Source: Bretschneidera sinensis (lineage: Eukaryota > Streptophyta > Magnoliopsida > Brassicales > Akaniaceae). From it: 64,000 nucleotides of DNA. Positions within the stretch are counted from its first letter, which is position 1. Each line of letters begins with the position of its first letter. This document shows, one piece after another, positions 45,628-57,543 of the stretch. The notes under the pieces were generated by a model, which did no database searches, was not told where the DNA came from, and saw nothing but the letters and a program-made list of their open reading frames with translations. The translations under genes and the position numbers were made by a program. The DNA is taken from assembly GCA_023935145.1 (NCBI GenBank), contig CM043699.1:106095536-106159535 (forward strand). Direction: 5' to 3'.

Positions 45628-47225
45628 ATGGTGAAGAAAAAAGAGACAAAGAAGTGTGTTGATCCCACTTGGGAGCATTGTACTAGGGTGGGAGATGGTA
45701 GGATGAGAGTTAAGTGTAATTATTGCACGCTTGAGAGGTGGGGTGGTGTTAGTAGAATGAAACATCATTTGGACGATTCTCATGAAAATATAACACCATG
45801 ATGATGATTGCTTTGAAGAGAAGGAAGAATTTGTTAGAAATGTTAAAAAAAGCACTCTAGATGCTTATATTGGTAGGGGAAAAGTGAAGAAAAAACAATG
45901 AGTGAAATGTTGAAAAAGAGTGAACCGGTGATCCGAGATATATCTAGGTTTTTATATGGACAAACATTGACTTTTTAATTTGGTTAAAAGTTCATTGTTT
46001 ACTAAGATGATGGAGTCGATTAGTGAATATGTTAAGGAATTGAAACTTCCTTTTTACCATGAAACTAAAGTCACCTTTTTGAAAAAGAAGTTTCTAGAAT
46101 GCATGATAGTTTAGATGAATATATTGCCAATGAGGCCTTGGCTCAATGGTTAAGGTTGAGGCCTTGGGTGTAAACGATCTCAGGTTCGAGTGGTGTGTGC
46201 GTGTATTTTACCAATAAATAAAAAAAAGATAGTTTAGATGAATATAGAAGAGTGGAAGAAGACGAGATGCAAAATTATGCCGAATGAGTGAACCGATGGA
46301 AAACAAATATCAATTACCAACTTTCTTGTCAATAGCCCAATAGAAACGGTGTTTTTAAAATCAATTGACACTTATTCAGTCATAAAAGATGGTGAAATTT
46401 ATGTGAATTACTTTATGAGGTAGGAGAGGAGAATGTGGTCCAAGTAGTGATCGATAGTGCTTCGGCTTATGCATTGTTCGGTTCTCTTTTGCAAGAGAAG
46501 AGGAAGAAATTATTTTGGTCCCTTTTTGCTGCTCATTGCATAGATTTGATGTTGAAAGATATGGGAGATTTGCCAATTTTCAAAGATATCATAAGCAAAG
46601 CTAAGGAAGTTGCTGTTTACATTTATCATCATATTTGGATGCTTAACATGCTTAGAAAGTTTTCCAAGAAAAGGAACTAACAAGGGCGGGAGTTACAAGA
46701 TTTGTTGCATCCTTTCTTTGAAGAGCTTTGAGGAGAACAAAATTACAATTTGGCATATGTTTGCATAGGAGGAATGGGCTAAGAGTTCTTATGCTTATAA
46801 GAATGATGCCTAGAGAGTTTGAAATGTGTCACGTCAATTTTCGAAGTTTAAGACTTGTGGATGGTGATGTGAAATTGACAATGCGGTATGTGTATGAAAC
46901 TATGGATTGTGCTAAAGAACAAATTGCCTTTGCCCAAGGTTTCAACAATGACAAAAAGAGATATGAGCATATTTAGAATATTATTGACACCAGATGGGAT
47001 TTTCAACTTCATAGGCCACTACATGCGGCGTGATACTTTCTTAACCCAATTTAAGTTTTCTAATCAATTTTAAATTTTATTTCTTAATTTCCGAAGCCCA
47101 AGTTTCTAGATTTTTAGCTACTTTGTTGTTTAGTTTTTTATTTTTTTTTATGTCATTTTAGTTTTTAATAGGTTTCAATTGATCCAAACTTCAATCCCGA
47201 CATAGAAGTTAAAACGGGATTGTTC
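45628..47225 (+). pseudogene. hAT transposase B, truncated
   Basis: ATG at 45628, then KKKETKKCVDPTWEHCTRVG, GDGRMRVKCNYC and RMKHHLDDSH: an intact BED finger with C-X2-C and H-X5-H ligands. A stop at about 45800 and frameshifts follow. The core at 46435-46680 has VVQVVIDSASAYALFGSLLQ, then CIDLMLKDMGDLPIFKDII. Copy A has lost the BED Trp that this copy keeps. Confidence 0.82.
46105..46246 (+). mobile_element. tRNA-derived SINE with 19-bp target duplication
   Basis: Body about 46124-46227. The direct repeat GATAGTTTAGATGAATATA is at 46105-46123 and 46228-46246. A-box-like TGGCTCAATGG (near 46139) and B-box GGTTCGAGT (near 46182) have the spacing of a polymerase III promoter, and the 3' end is A-rich (AATAAATAAAAAAAA). 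The hAT copy A at the corresponding place (about 43345-43395) lacks it and has one copy of the target. This is a clean empty-site comparison. Confidence 0.88.
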
Positions 47226-47226
47226 A

Positions 47227-49231
47227 TTATACTTGCCTTTTTTTAGGCTAGGAAATTCTAATGAGGGTAAGTATTTTTTTTCACAAGTAAACGAGGTAGT
47301 AATGAAAAAATAAATTCTTAGCGAACAGGTTGTGTGGAGTAACGTGTTTGGAGTCTTTGAACCAAACATGGTTGTTTGAATATTTAATGGCACAACTGTT
47401 TTTACGTGGTTCAGAATGCGAAATAGATTGTCGCATGAGTTTACCTAATGAGATGCAGCAAAATAACAACCAAAAATTATGGTTTTAGACTTTTAGTATG
47501 GCTTATTTTGGCATTTAAAATGGTGCATTGTAGAAATTAAAGAAACTAATTTGCTGTTTTTTGTAAACCTCTTTTCAATTTTTAATTTGATTTAATATGT
47601 CATAATGAGGTAACTACAATAGGGTTTTTCTTTTCGATTCTGTTGGACTGCATGATTAAAGTGGCAAATAATTGATGATTCAAATAGTTACTTTTGATTA
47701 CTTAAACTAAATTTAAATTTATGTAATTCTACGTTGTCCCCTCGCCTTCTTAACTAATGATGATCCTAAGCGTTGTGCTTGCTCATATGTATTGCATATC
47801 TTAATGAATTTTTTTATGGTGTTTTCAGGTGTTATGTGCCTATAATAATGTACTGGGAGCATGTCCATTATATCTAGTAGAGACATCAGTCCACCAAAGC
47901 ATGTCTTGCTGATGCTGCTGCTGTGTAGCATCTTAGATATTGCTGAGTTGCCTATCTTTCTACTCTTCCTGTTTATCCTTCCGTTATCAGACCTTTGTAT
48001 TTGATAGAATTTTACGTTACTGTGTAGCAACAATGGCACTGTTACTATGTTATGCTTGATAATAGATGATTGATGTTTGTATAACAGTTGGAAACCGTAA
48101 ATCTGTGGCCAATATGGCTACAGCCATAGCTTGTTTCCCCCTTGTTTGTGAATGTATTGGGAGGTATCACTCTCAAGAAAGCATTGCATCTAGAAGGTGA
48201 TGGGATAAAAGCAGTTACCATATTGCTGCTGCTAGATTTTCTTATGCTGAGTGCTTTGCCTAAAAGATCAGATTGCAAACAAATGATCGAATTTATTATG
48301 CACTGTAATCGTGGCTAATAACAAGGAGCAGTTGAACTTTACTGCACCTTAAAATTGCCAGCTGCTATGGTGCTTTGTTATGGTAGCTTTCGGTAACCCC
48401 TAACATGGTGCAAGGTGGGTCGGAATTTTTAAAAGTGGATCTATTATTATGATTCTCCTTATTTTTTCTTTTTAACTTGTTTTGGTCTTTTCTTGTGCTG
48501 CTTGTGACTTGTGAGACTGGCCTTTGCACTGTGACCACAAATGTGCAGAAATTTTGGTCCATGGGTTTACTTGCAGGATTGTACATTGTACACTTGCAAT
48601 TATCATGTGAGCTCTGGTCTTTTTTATGTGGCTAACAAAGTGCTTGAGAGTTGGGCAAAAAAGTAGGATGTCGAAACTCGTTGCAGTCTGCAGTCTGCAT
48701 TCTACAGGCAGCTAACAGTCATTAACAGGAGATGAACGGTTGTGATGCATCTAGTGTAGACGAACAGTGTTTGCACTCGGGTGGACACTGGGAGTTGGGC
48801 TTAGCCCACCAAAGAATTGAAACAAGGGATTGAGAGCCACTCTTTTTTAGGAGACTTTCTATACTAGCCCCTAACATGCTCCATTGATAATTTTCATGTT
48901 CTTTTGACTATGGGTTTTTGAAGTTTTTTGATCTCTTACACTGAAATTTCTCTTCTTTTTTGAGTGTTTAAAATTTTGACTATCGGCTTGATCTTTGTTA
49001 CATTATTTAAAATTTAAATCTATAATTATATTTGCATTACATCATTTATTTTAATTTGGTTTTTTATTAACTATTAATCTAATTTAAATAAGATACCATA
49101 TCATCTCTTCATAAACATTATCAATTGCACAAAACGTATCTTAATCTTTTAAACGAGTGCACCTCACATAGGATAATTATTATTGGTTAATTTTATGATC
49201 GCGCCATTAGAGTTCAATACATATTAATTTC
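47227..49231. other. No gene recognised
   Basis: Two kilobases of AT-rich sequence. A 106-codon minus-strand frame (47719-48039) has no domain, poor codon character and no homologue I recognise. Some stretches look like spliced transcript sequence (TTTTCAGGTGTTATGTGCC near 47823) but no exon can be supported. Confidence 0.45.
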
Positions 49232-49363
49232 TATCCAAAGAATGGTTTGGGTTTAGTCCAAACCCAAATGATAAGTGGTAATCACATCACTTCTCTAAGG
49301 AAGATGTTCTAAGCTCAAATCTCTCCAACCCCAATAATCAAAAGGAAAAAAATATCCAAAGAA
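49232..49363 (+). mobile_element. SINE-like insertion with 11-bp target duplication
   Basis: The direct repeat TATCCAAAGAA is at 49232-49242 and 49353-49363, enclosing 110 bp. The enclosed sequence begins TGGTTTGGGTTTAGTCC, contains a degraded B-box AGCTCAAATCT (about 49314) and ends in an A-rich tail (CAAAAGGAAAAAAA). Its start can fold (TTTGGGTTT with AAACCCAAA). The A-box is not clear. Confidence 0.65.
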
Positions 49364-50897
49364 ATATCAATAATGAATTAGCCATGTCAAAATCTAAAAA
49401 TTCAAAGTGTCCTTAATTAAGTGTTTGGATCCACATCTCTTACAAATGAATTTGTTTTTTTCAATTCATTTGAAAAAAAAAAAATCAATTTCATTTTCAC
49501 TTGACTAGAACATAAAAAAAATATGATATCAATTTCATTTTTATTTGGCTCAGGTAGAACTTTGGGCTTTGGTGAAGATATTGCCCAAAAAAAGGGTCCC
49601 TACAATTCTGAATTGTCCAAATTCAGTATGGGCCCATATATTTGTATGTTCCATGAAGAGCAACAACCCGACAGTGGTGCCCAAAGAGAAGACAATACGG
49701 AACAAAAACAGTTAAATCGTTAGAGTAAACGTAATGCATATGAGCTTTAGAAATTACAGCGACACGTCACAATCAGGTAACGTCTTACCTGTCAGTAACA
49801 ATCATACATTTGGATGTCTGTCCATTTTGTTGGCTGCGTGTGTGGTGGACCACCGCACGATCGTGGCAGTGTGCCACGTCACCTCATAAATCTCTGTCGT
49901 TTTTGTCGGATGGCTTTCTTTTTGTTCAAACTTTTTAAAATTTTTATCTTAAGGGTTAGTAAAACTAACCCGGCACTTTTTGATAAAGACTGAACCTTTC
50001 ATCAGGTGGGGCCACGACCTTTTTACTCAAAGCCAACGCCAACCATTCTTGACTTTTTGACCCTTCCTTTATTCTTTTTTTTTAATCAATTATTGATTTA
50101 TTTCTTATTTTCAGAGTATGGGCCATTTAGATAAGTGTTTAAACTTTTAAAATATAAATTATAAAATATTACATGTAGATATCCTTTATCGTAATATTAA
50201 TAGTGGACATACCCAGGGATAATACGAGGTAGCTATTAATTGAAGATTTAGATTCTTTTTCTTTGATAATTGCAACGAAGGTTAAGTTTTTTACCACAAT
50301 GACAAATCTTTAATGCATTGAATCTCGACAATGTTCCGGCCCTGATGGGTTTACTAGACACTTTTACATAAATTGCTCGATGATCATGTTAAATGGAAAG
50401 GTTTGACAGTTTTATTATAATAATTGCAGTGAAAAGGTGACTAACCTCGGGAGAGGCTGTTGGGAATATTGTGGAGGCAGAATATAAGAAATACATGAAA
50501 TAAGATAACACTGAGACTTATATTAATGCTGTATGTGAAGCTTTATTTGTCTCTAATTGATTGCTTTAGGTTATGAAAAATAGTCCTCAAAGATGCTCAA
50601 AGTCACTAAAAATATCTTAGAGCAAATTCAAATATTCTTCTTTTAAGTTCTATTTTGAAAAAACGAAGAATTTAGACCGTAGAACTTTTGGAAGAATTTT
50701 AGAAGAGGAGGAAAAAGAAGAGAATCAGTAAAAATTAAAGTTGGTTTATTTTGAAAGTTATTTGAAGTATTTATAATGTCTTTTTTAAACTTTCAAAAGT
50801 CAGAAAAGTAAAGAGTTATGATCTAAAGACATAACTTTTGAAGAAAAAGTTGTTGGGAAACTCAAAATTTTGAAAATAATGAACAGATAGTCAACTG
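49364..50897. other. No gene recognised
   Basis: AT-rich sequence without recognisable coding regions. A G-box-like GCCACGTCAC lies at about 49872-49883. It holds poly-A and poly-T tracts. Confidence 0.45.
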
Positions 50898-51170
50898 TTA
50901 GGGGTGGATTCGAGCCGAGCCGAACTCGACCTAAAGGGTGTTTGAACTCGGCTTGTGAAAATAAATCTTAATTGAGTCAAGTCTTGAGCCGAGCTTGAGC
51001 CTAATAAACCACACTCGAACTCGGATCTAAGTGATTAAGGTAAACTTGACCTCAGCTCGCGAGCTGCTCAAGTAAATGTAAATAATCCAAAATTTTAACT
51101 TGATTGAAGCAAATCCATAAAAATGGGTGAAGCCCATATAACGGTTAAGGCCCAATAAATCTTGAACCGG
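50898..51170 (+). mobile_element. MITE-like fragment with TAGGGGTG end
   Basis: Begins TAGGGGTGGATTCGAGCCGA, the type of terminus seen in plant hAT-related MITEs, followed by repeated GAGCCGAGC/GAACTCGG motifs. No matching inverted right end is found, so it is truncated or incomplete. Confidence 0.45.
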
Positions 51171-51329
51171 TTATATGCTAACTTGACTCCAATAGTCGAC
51201 TATCCACTGACCATAGTTGATTGTCTTAAGTGTTTGGACAAAGTTAGAGTCAGATATCGCTATGACATTCAATTGTCCATTAACTACAGTCGACTGTCTC
51301 TTTGTTTTTAAAACAAAACTCCAACAGAG

Positions 51330-52103
51330 GCCGCTAGTGAGATGATCAACACTATAAGAAGCAACTAATGCAACTCCATCAATAAGGGCAATTGGGGTGG
51401 GGAGAAGACCATGTTGAGTTTCATCTTGAAGAATTAAAGAGTAGACACGACCAACTACCGACAATGGATCCATGAGAAGGATTTTGCTATGGACTGTAAC
51501 ATATGCTTCATCAAAGACCCATTCGAAATTTCATTAGTTATTGTTGGTGGCAGTATGAACAAACAAAGGCCATAGCACCACAAGAGCAACCAGGTTTAGA
51601 AACATGTATAGAGAGTTCATCCCAAAAACCCTTAAGAATATTAAAGTAAATAGAAACTAAATCAGAGTTTTGTTCATACATTGAAATGGCTTGCTAAATA
51701 TGTAAGATATAAAAACCATTATTTGGTGAAAAATGTTCGCGCAAATCACGCTAAACAACAACAGTGGTATCAACGTATATGATGCTTGGTGCAATATTTT
51801 TGTGAATAGAATTAATAAACCATGAAAGAACCATATGGTTAACTCATTTCCAGAAAGAGAATGATGGTTAGTCAAAGAAGGTTGAGGGATAGTGCCATCA
51901 ACAAATCCTAGCTTGTTCTTGGCAGAAAATGCAATAGTCATAGCGCGACACCAAGTCGCATAACTATCCTTCGTGAAAAGGTTGGTCACAAGGATTGTTC
52001 TTGGATTGTCTAAATGATGAAAGTAAAAAGGTTTATCAATGCCTTCAAGATCATGATTGAGATTGTGATTCTGAGATGAAGAATCATTTTGATTAGTAGC
52101 CAT
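51330..52103 (-). pseudogene. Copia gag fragment
   Basis: Starts MATNQNDSSSQNHNLNHDLE. The conserved gag N-terminal part is LDNPRTILVTNLFTKDSYAT then CRAMTIAFSAKNKLGFVDGT. Frame breaks lie around 51780. The later segment MDPLSVVGRVYSLILQDETQ is a gag core motif. The zinc knuckle and everything beyond are absent. Confidence 0.78.
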
Positions 52104-52197
52104 TGTGGTGGAACAATGGAAATAAAAAATGGGGAATGGAGGTTATTAAATAGAAAAAAAGGGAGGTTGGTTTAGGATCATAATAACTCTGATACCA

Positions 52198-52401
52198 TGT
52201 TGAGTTTGGAGAAAACTTGGATTTCTTCTTACTTACAATAAGAGAATATATACATGTCCTATGCTAATCAAATCCTAAGATTATAGAGATTGCTATTACA
52301 ATCGAAGTAAATCATTGCTATAAATAAGAGAATAAATTATTGGTACAAATTAGAAATAATTAACATTGACTAGAGACAAATCCCATGATTATTGGTCAAC
52401 A
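52198..52401 (-). repeat. Copia 5' LTR, 204 bp
   Basis: TGTTGAGTTTGGAGAAAACT at the left end, ATTATTGGTCAACA at the right; perfect 6-bp inverted termini. No second copy in the window. Confidence 0.72.
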
Positions 52402-52744
52402 TAATTGTAGTCAAATTTTACCATTTAACAAATCATTAATGATCGGATGTCTAGTCTTTAATTAATGGCTTCTTTCGAGGGATAACCTTGCAAAACTAGT
52501 AACCTCTATAAACTTGGTATTGTTACCCAAAGTTCCAGTCCTTCACTGTAACGACCCATCTCAGGTTGGTCATCCTCGAGACAGGTCGTGACTTTTTGAA
52601 ATCCCAGCACGACACATATATGCAACAATATAAAAACATCAATTGAATTATGTACATACATAAATCATAAACCCTTAACAGGGGAGATACATCATTCAGA
52701 TCTCAACTAAACATTTTATACAACATATTATGCATGCATATTTA
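52402..52744. other. No gene; left flank of inverted repeat
   Basis: Contains TGTAACGACCCATCTCAGG at 52548, a typical start of some Gypsy LTRs, without a partner in the window. Confidence 0.4.
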
Positions 52745-53860
52745 CAAATATTTTATTTTCTCATTAGTCTGAGAATGTGGACCACGTGGCTTACAGAAAA
52801 TGATTTAGTTTGAATCTCTGCTCACAAATCTATATGTCGTGTTCACTACTTGAAATCATTGAACAATGAGGAGTGATCTTCACAACCTCAGTGAATTAAA
52901 TTTACTAAAAGTATTCGATTATATACTCCCATTCATATCTTATAATTCAATTACTTCTAATAATCTTCTGATATTCATTCATCTTTTTCCTCAAATAATT
53001 CAATAACAATATTCTGAAATCATTACTCAATTTCATAATTCCCCCATTACACAATCTCTTCTTAAGTTACTCATTAGACATATTAATCTTTCAATCATAT
53101 ATTTAATCATCTCTAAATTCTTAATTCAACATCATCATTTATCTCGTTATGAGGTTCACAACATATAATCAATCACTCAGACAACTCTCATCATATCATA
53201 CTTTCATATTTATTTCTCATCATATTTGTCTCTTTGTGATACTCATTCATCTATCAATAAATTTACAATCAAGAATAACACTTTAGCATCTCAAGCAATA
53301 GTAATCAATATTTAAAGCAAATGCAATGCATGAATTTAAATGTTATTATTATTTGGGAACATCTTCCCACATGCCGACATGTTTTGGCTTAGACCGGTTG
53401 CCTTCCTGGTTCTTTTATTCTCAATTAGGCTAGCTCCTTTCACGGTTCTTTTATTCTAGTTTAGACCGGCTGCCCTCCCGATTCTTTTATTTTCAGTTAT
53501 ATCGACTGTCACGGTTTCATTTAGACCGGCTGCATTCTTGATTCTTTTATTTTTATTTAGACAGGCTGCCTTTTCAGATTTTTTATTTCATGCATACACA
53601 TATGAATAATGATATGAATATGCATTTGAACAATAATATAAAAACATGCATACATTTAGACATTCAATTTAGTTATCCAGCTCTTTATTATTTTATCACA
53701 TTCATTAAATTATCTCCTCATAATTCCTATCAAATTATCAATCATTATTTCAATACTATTACTTCTCATATTTTAAAACCTTAACACATCAATTATTCCT
53801 ATCATATCCATCAACCAACTTTCATCTTCCATCAAATCATAGGTTAATAATTGTAATAAC
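52745..53860 (-). repeat. Inverted repeat arm
   Basis: Reverse complement of about 54645-55600. Anchors are TTAGTCTGAGAATGTGGACC (52771) against the complement of 55570-55590, and CCATCAACCAACTTTCATC (53808) against 54674-54692. It includes sub-repeats of about 38 bp around GACCGGCTGCCTTCC TGGTTCTTTTATTC-like units (53385-53580). No protein coded. Origin unknown; the composition suggests a diverged LTR or large noncoding element. Confidence 0.75.
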
Positions 53861-53915
53861 CGTATTTGTAAAGTAAGAGTAAAGAAGTAATTTAATAAAT
53901 AGGACATGGAGTTAA

Positions 53916-53920
<5 letters not shown>

Positions 53921-53963
<43 letters not shown>
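53921..53963. repeat. (TA)n microsatellite, about 21 units
   Basis: Uninterrupted TA from 53921 to 53963, between the left inverted arm and the start of the direct repeat. Confidence 0.98.
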
Positions 53964-53966
<3 letters not shown>

Positions 53967-53980
53967 AAAGAAGTAATTTT

Positions 53981-55590
53981 TATATATAAAATAAGTCTTT
54001 TGGAAGAATTTTTTTTTTTGGTGAATAATATGTAAGAAAAGAAAAAGAAAAAGAACAACCAAAACGTGGCAACACCTGGAATCCAGGTGTTGCTAAAAGA
54101 GAAAAAAAAAGGTGTTAAGTATCATTGCATGATATACAGCACAAAAGGTGCAATAGTGGGGGAGGCGACAATTTGGCGCATATATATACTTTGTTCCTAA
54201 TTTTGATGATACTTACCAAAACTTGATTGGTTTTCTTTCTTCTATAATTCAAACTACTCTATTTCTCTAAACACTTGGGGACCAAAAGAAAAGTTGAAAG
54301 AGTAAAGTTTTTAAGGGGTTTTTAGAAGAATTTTATAGAGAGTCACGGGAAACTTTAAGAAAAACATAAGGTAATAATATAAAGTTTATTTTTGAAATTT
54401 AGCATATATGAAATTTACAGGAATTCAAAGTGGGAATTTTCAAAGGGTGTGAATTATGAAGAATAAATTAGAAATTTAATATTCATATTATGTCAGGTGT
54501 TGACGATCAGCAACCGGAGGAAATTGCTGAGAGGAGTAGGAAAGGCAATGAGGTGATCCACGGGTAGCTTTAAGTGCTATGTGTGAGTTAGATTTACTTT
54601 AAGTAATCAAGATAATTATGAAATATATAGTGATAATGTTAGAATAAATTATTAATTTATGCTTTGGTGATAGATGAAAATTGGTTGATAGGTGTGATAG
54701 GAATAGTGGATGTGTAGAGAATTATTTTACGAGAAATAATATTTTTGGAAAAATGAGTTGATTTAATAATAAAAGCGATAAGTGAAATTCCTGATGAGCT
54801 ATGATTGATGTTTTGATATGATTTATGAGGAGAAGAATTTAGTGGAATTTTTTAAATAAAAATTTGAGAATAATCAGTATATCTAGTTTAAATATCTGAA
54901 TACATGCTTATTTTTATTTTATTATTCATATTCATATTCATTTAATTATTCATATGCATATGCATGAAATAAAAGAACCAGGAGGGCAATCGGTCTAAAT
55001 GAAAATAAAAAAAAAAACTAGGAAGACAGTCGGTCTAAATGAGAATAAAAGAACCGGGAAGGCAGTCGGTCTAAATGAGAATAAAAGAACCGGGAAGGCA
55101 ATCGGTCTAAATGAGAATGAAAGAATCGAGAAGACAGTTGGTCTGAGATAAAAACATGTCGACATGTGGGAAAATGTTCCCAATAATAATAATATTTTAC
55201 TTCACGCATTTTATTTGCTTTAATTATTGATTGTTATTTCTTGATATGTTAAAGAGTTATTTATGATTGTAAATCTATTGATAGAGGAATGAATCTCACA
55301 GAGAGACAGTTATGGTGAGAAAGAAACATAGAAGTATGATATGATAGGAACTATCTAAATGTTAAACTATATGCTATTATCCAGTCATATGAGATGTAAA
55401 TGATTAAATATTAAAGAGCTATTTATACAAATTGAATACTTCTAGTAAATTTAATTCATTGAGCTTGTGAAGCTCACTCCTCATTGTATAATGATTTCAA
55501 GCAACAGGCATGACAAATAGTTTGGTGAGTTGAGATTCAGACGAAATTATTTTCTGTAAGCCACGTACGTGTCCACATCCTCAGACTAAC
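53981..55590 (+). repeat. 1.6-kb repeat unit, first copy
   Basis: The first part (53981-54758) is repeated directly at 55591-56360; the last part (54645-55590) is repeated inverted at 52745-53860. A 36-bp sub-repeat (AAAAGAACCGGGAAGGCAGT type, about five units) is at 54975-55140. Open frames in it (54995-55209) encode 12-residue repeats only because 36 is divisible by three. Confidence 0.78.
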
Positions 55591-56360
55591 GATATATAAA
55601 ATAATTCTTTTGGAAAAAAAAATCGTGAACAGCATGTAATAAAAGAAAAAGAAAAAGAAAAAAAGAAAAAACCAAAACGTGGCAACACCTAAAATCCAAG
55701 TGTTGCCAAAAGAGAAAAAAAAGATGTTGTGTATCATTGCATGATACACAACACAAAAGGTGCAATAGTGGGGGAGGCGGCAATTTGGCACATATATATA
55801 CTTTGTTCCTAATTTTGATGATACTTACCAAAACTTGATCGGTTTTCTTTCTTCTACAATTCAAACTACTTTATTTCTCTAAACACTTGGGGACGAAAAG
55901 AAAGGTTGAAAAAGTAAAATTTCGAGAGAATTTTATAGAGAATCACAGGAAGCTTTAAGAAAAACATAAGGTAATAATGTAAAGTTTATTTTTGAAATTT
56001 AGCGTACATGAAATTTTTCGGAATTCAAAGTGAGAATTTTTAAAGGGTGTGAATTATGAAGAATAAATTAAAATTTTAATATAAATATTATGTCAGGTGT
56101 TGACGATAAGCAACCAGGGAAAATTGTTGAGAGGAGCAGGAAATGCAAGGAGGTGATCCACGGGTAACTTTAAGTGCTACATAGTGAGTTAGATTTACAT
56201 TAAGTAATCAAGATAAATATGAAATATCTAGTGATAATTTCAGAATAAATTATTAACTTATGCTTTGGTAATAGATGAAAATTGATTGATAGGTGTGATA
56301 TGAATAATGGATGTATAAAGAATTATTTTATGAGAAATAATATTTTTGGAAAAATGAGTT
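55591..56360 (+). repeat. 1.6-kb repeat unit, second copy cut by SIRE-like LTR
   Basis: Aligns with 53981-54758 throughout (shared CCAAAACGTGGCAACACCT, GCAATAGTGGGGGAGGCG and TGTCAGGTGTTGACGAT). It ends exactly at GAGTT where the SIRE-like LTR begins at 56361; the first copy continues GAGTTGATTTAATAA. The insertion is therefore younger than the tandem duplication. Confidence 0.82.
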
Positions 56361-57543
56361 TGTAGACTGAGATTTCAATCCAAGAGGGGGGTGAATTGGG
56401 TTTTTAAAAACTTTTACTAATTAAACACAAGTTTATAAAAAAACAGATAAACCCACAAGCATTTAAAAAAATAATGTGCTGTAAACAAAAGAGTTTAAGG
56501 AATAAATGATGCAAACTCAATTTATAGTGGTTCGACAATATCGGATTCATTCTGACCCCTACGTCCACTCTCTTCAAGGAACCTGCTTGAAGTAATCCAC
56601 TAAGAAACTTAGTTGTGCAACTTCACGGGTGTTGCACAAACCTTACAATCAATCCCTTCCTCTCGGAAGCAAAATCCCTTCCTCTCGGAAGCTAATCTCT
56701 TCCTTTCGGAAGCTAATCCCTTTACAATAAATGCTGTAAAGTAAATGGTAAAGAGACAACAATGAAGGCTTATACAACTGAATAATATCTCTCTTTTAAG
56801 GTAAAGCTTGAAGAATGACTCAACAATAAATATTTCAAAGTTTTTGTATATCAATGAGTAAAAACTTGATTGAATGTGTAATCTCTTGTTTTGAAATGCT
56901 CAATAGAGTGGGTTTACATAGACTTGATGTAATATGGCCGCTTTGTACTATTCTGGTACGATTTGGTGCAATTTGTGCTTAAATCTCGCATCTAACGATC
57001 ATATTTTTTGAACTACCAGTCGACTGGGTGTCTTAGTACCAGTCGACTGGGTCAAGTTAAAAATCTCATTTTTAAGGCTATTGAAGGTACCAGTCAACTC
57101 GGTGGTTCTTACCAGTCGACTGGGAACAGTCTGTCCAATATACTAGTCGACTAGTATGCAGCACTCAGTCGACTGGGGACACACTGTCCCATATACCAGT
57201 CTTCTGGTATAAGTACCCAGTTGACTGGGTTGCTTATCAACCCAGTTTTCATGTTTTTAAATGTTTTTAACTTAAAAACGTTTGATTGAAAAGTTATGTA
57301 AAAATACTTTTTTAAAATGAGCCATAAGACAAGCTTTTTACCTGAACAAGTGAGATTTACAACTTGTTTAAATACCTTATCCCTATACTTGATCTTCTAT
57401 CTTGACTTGGTGTTTGATTCGGGTTGAGTTCTTGCACCTTGATCCTTGGTTGAATGCTTTTATTGCTTAATACACTTAGATAGCACTGTTAGTATAATAA
57501 GAGTTGTGTTTTGTCATCATTAAAATATAGGTGAGGGTCAACA
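56361..57543 (-). repeat. SIRE-like 3' LTR (second copy)
   Basis: 1183 bp. Hairpin array 56651-56725 with three units, all GNRA-type loops. Eight dyad units at 57014-57231, including the conserved ATACCAGTCTTCTGGTAT. Confidence 0.9.

Larger units (their letters stand above)
44859..47226 (+). mobile_element. hAT transposon B, truncated inverted copy
   Basis: Begins with the terminal repeat CATAGTTGTCATAATAGTACG at 44859 and follows, in opposite orientation, the sequence of element A from 44772 back to about 42330. It ends after ACGGGATTGT near 47226; the transposase C-terminal part and second terminus are missing. In a 150-bp core segment I count about ten differences between the copies, so the duplication is old or the copies were different from the start. 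A SINE at 46124-46227 is unique to this copy. Confidence 0.82.
51171..52401 (-). mobile_element. Copia fragment: gag and 5' LTR
   Basis: Minus strand. LTR 52198-52401 (TGTTGA to TCAACA), the reverse complement of the initiator Met primer-binding site at 52187-52197, and gag start at 52103. The short LTR with TGTTGA ends suggests the Ale/Retrofit type. Everything after gag is missing; homology stops near 51330. Confidence 0.75.

Noticed and set aside
47719..48039. 106-codon minus-strand frame as a host gene
   Set aside because: No domain, no conserved motif, no promoter or splice context that I can support.
54995..55209. Open frames with 12-residue repeats
   Set aside because: They arise from a 36-bp tandem repeat divisible by three, in more than one frame; no start context or homology.
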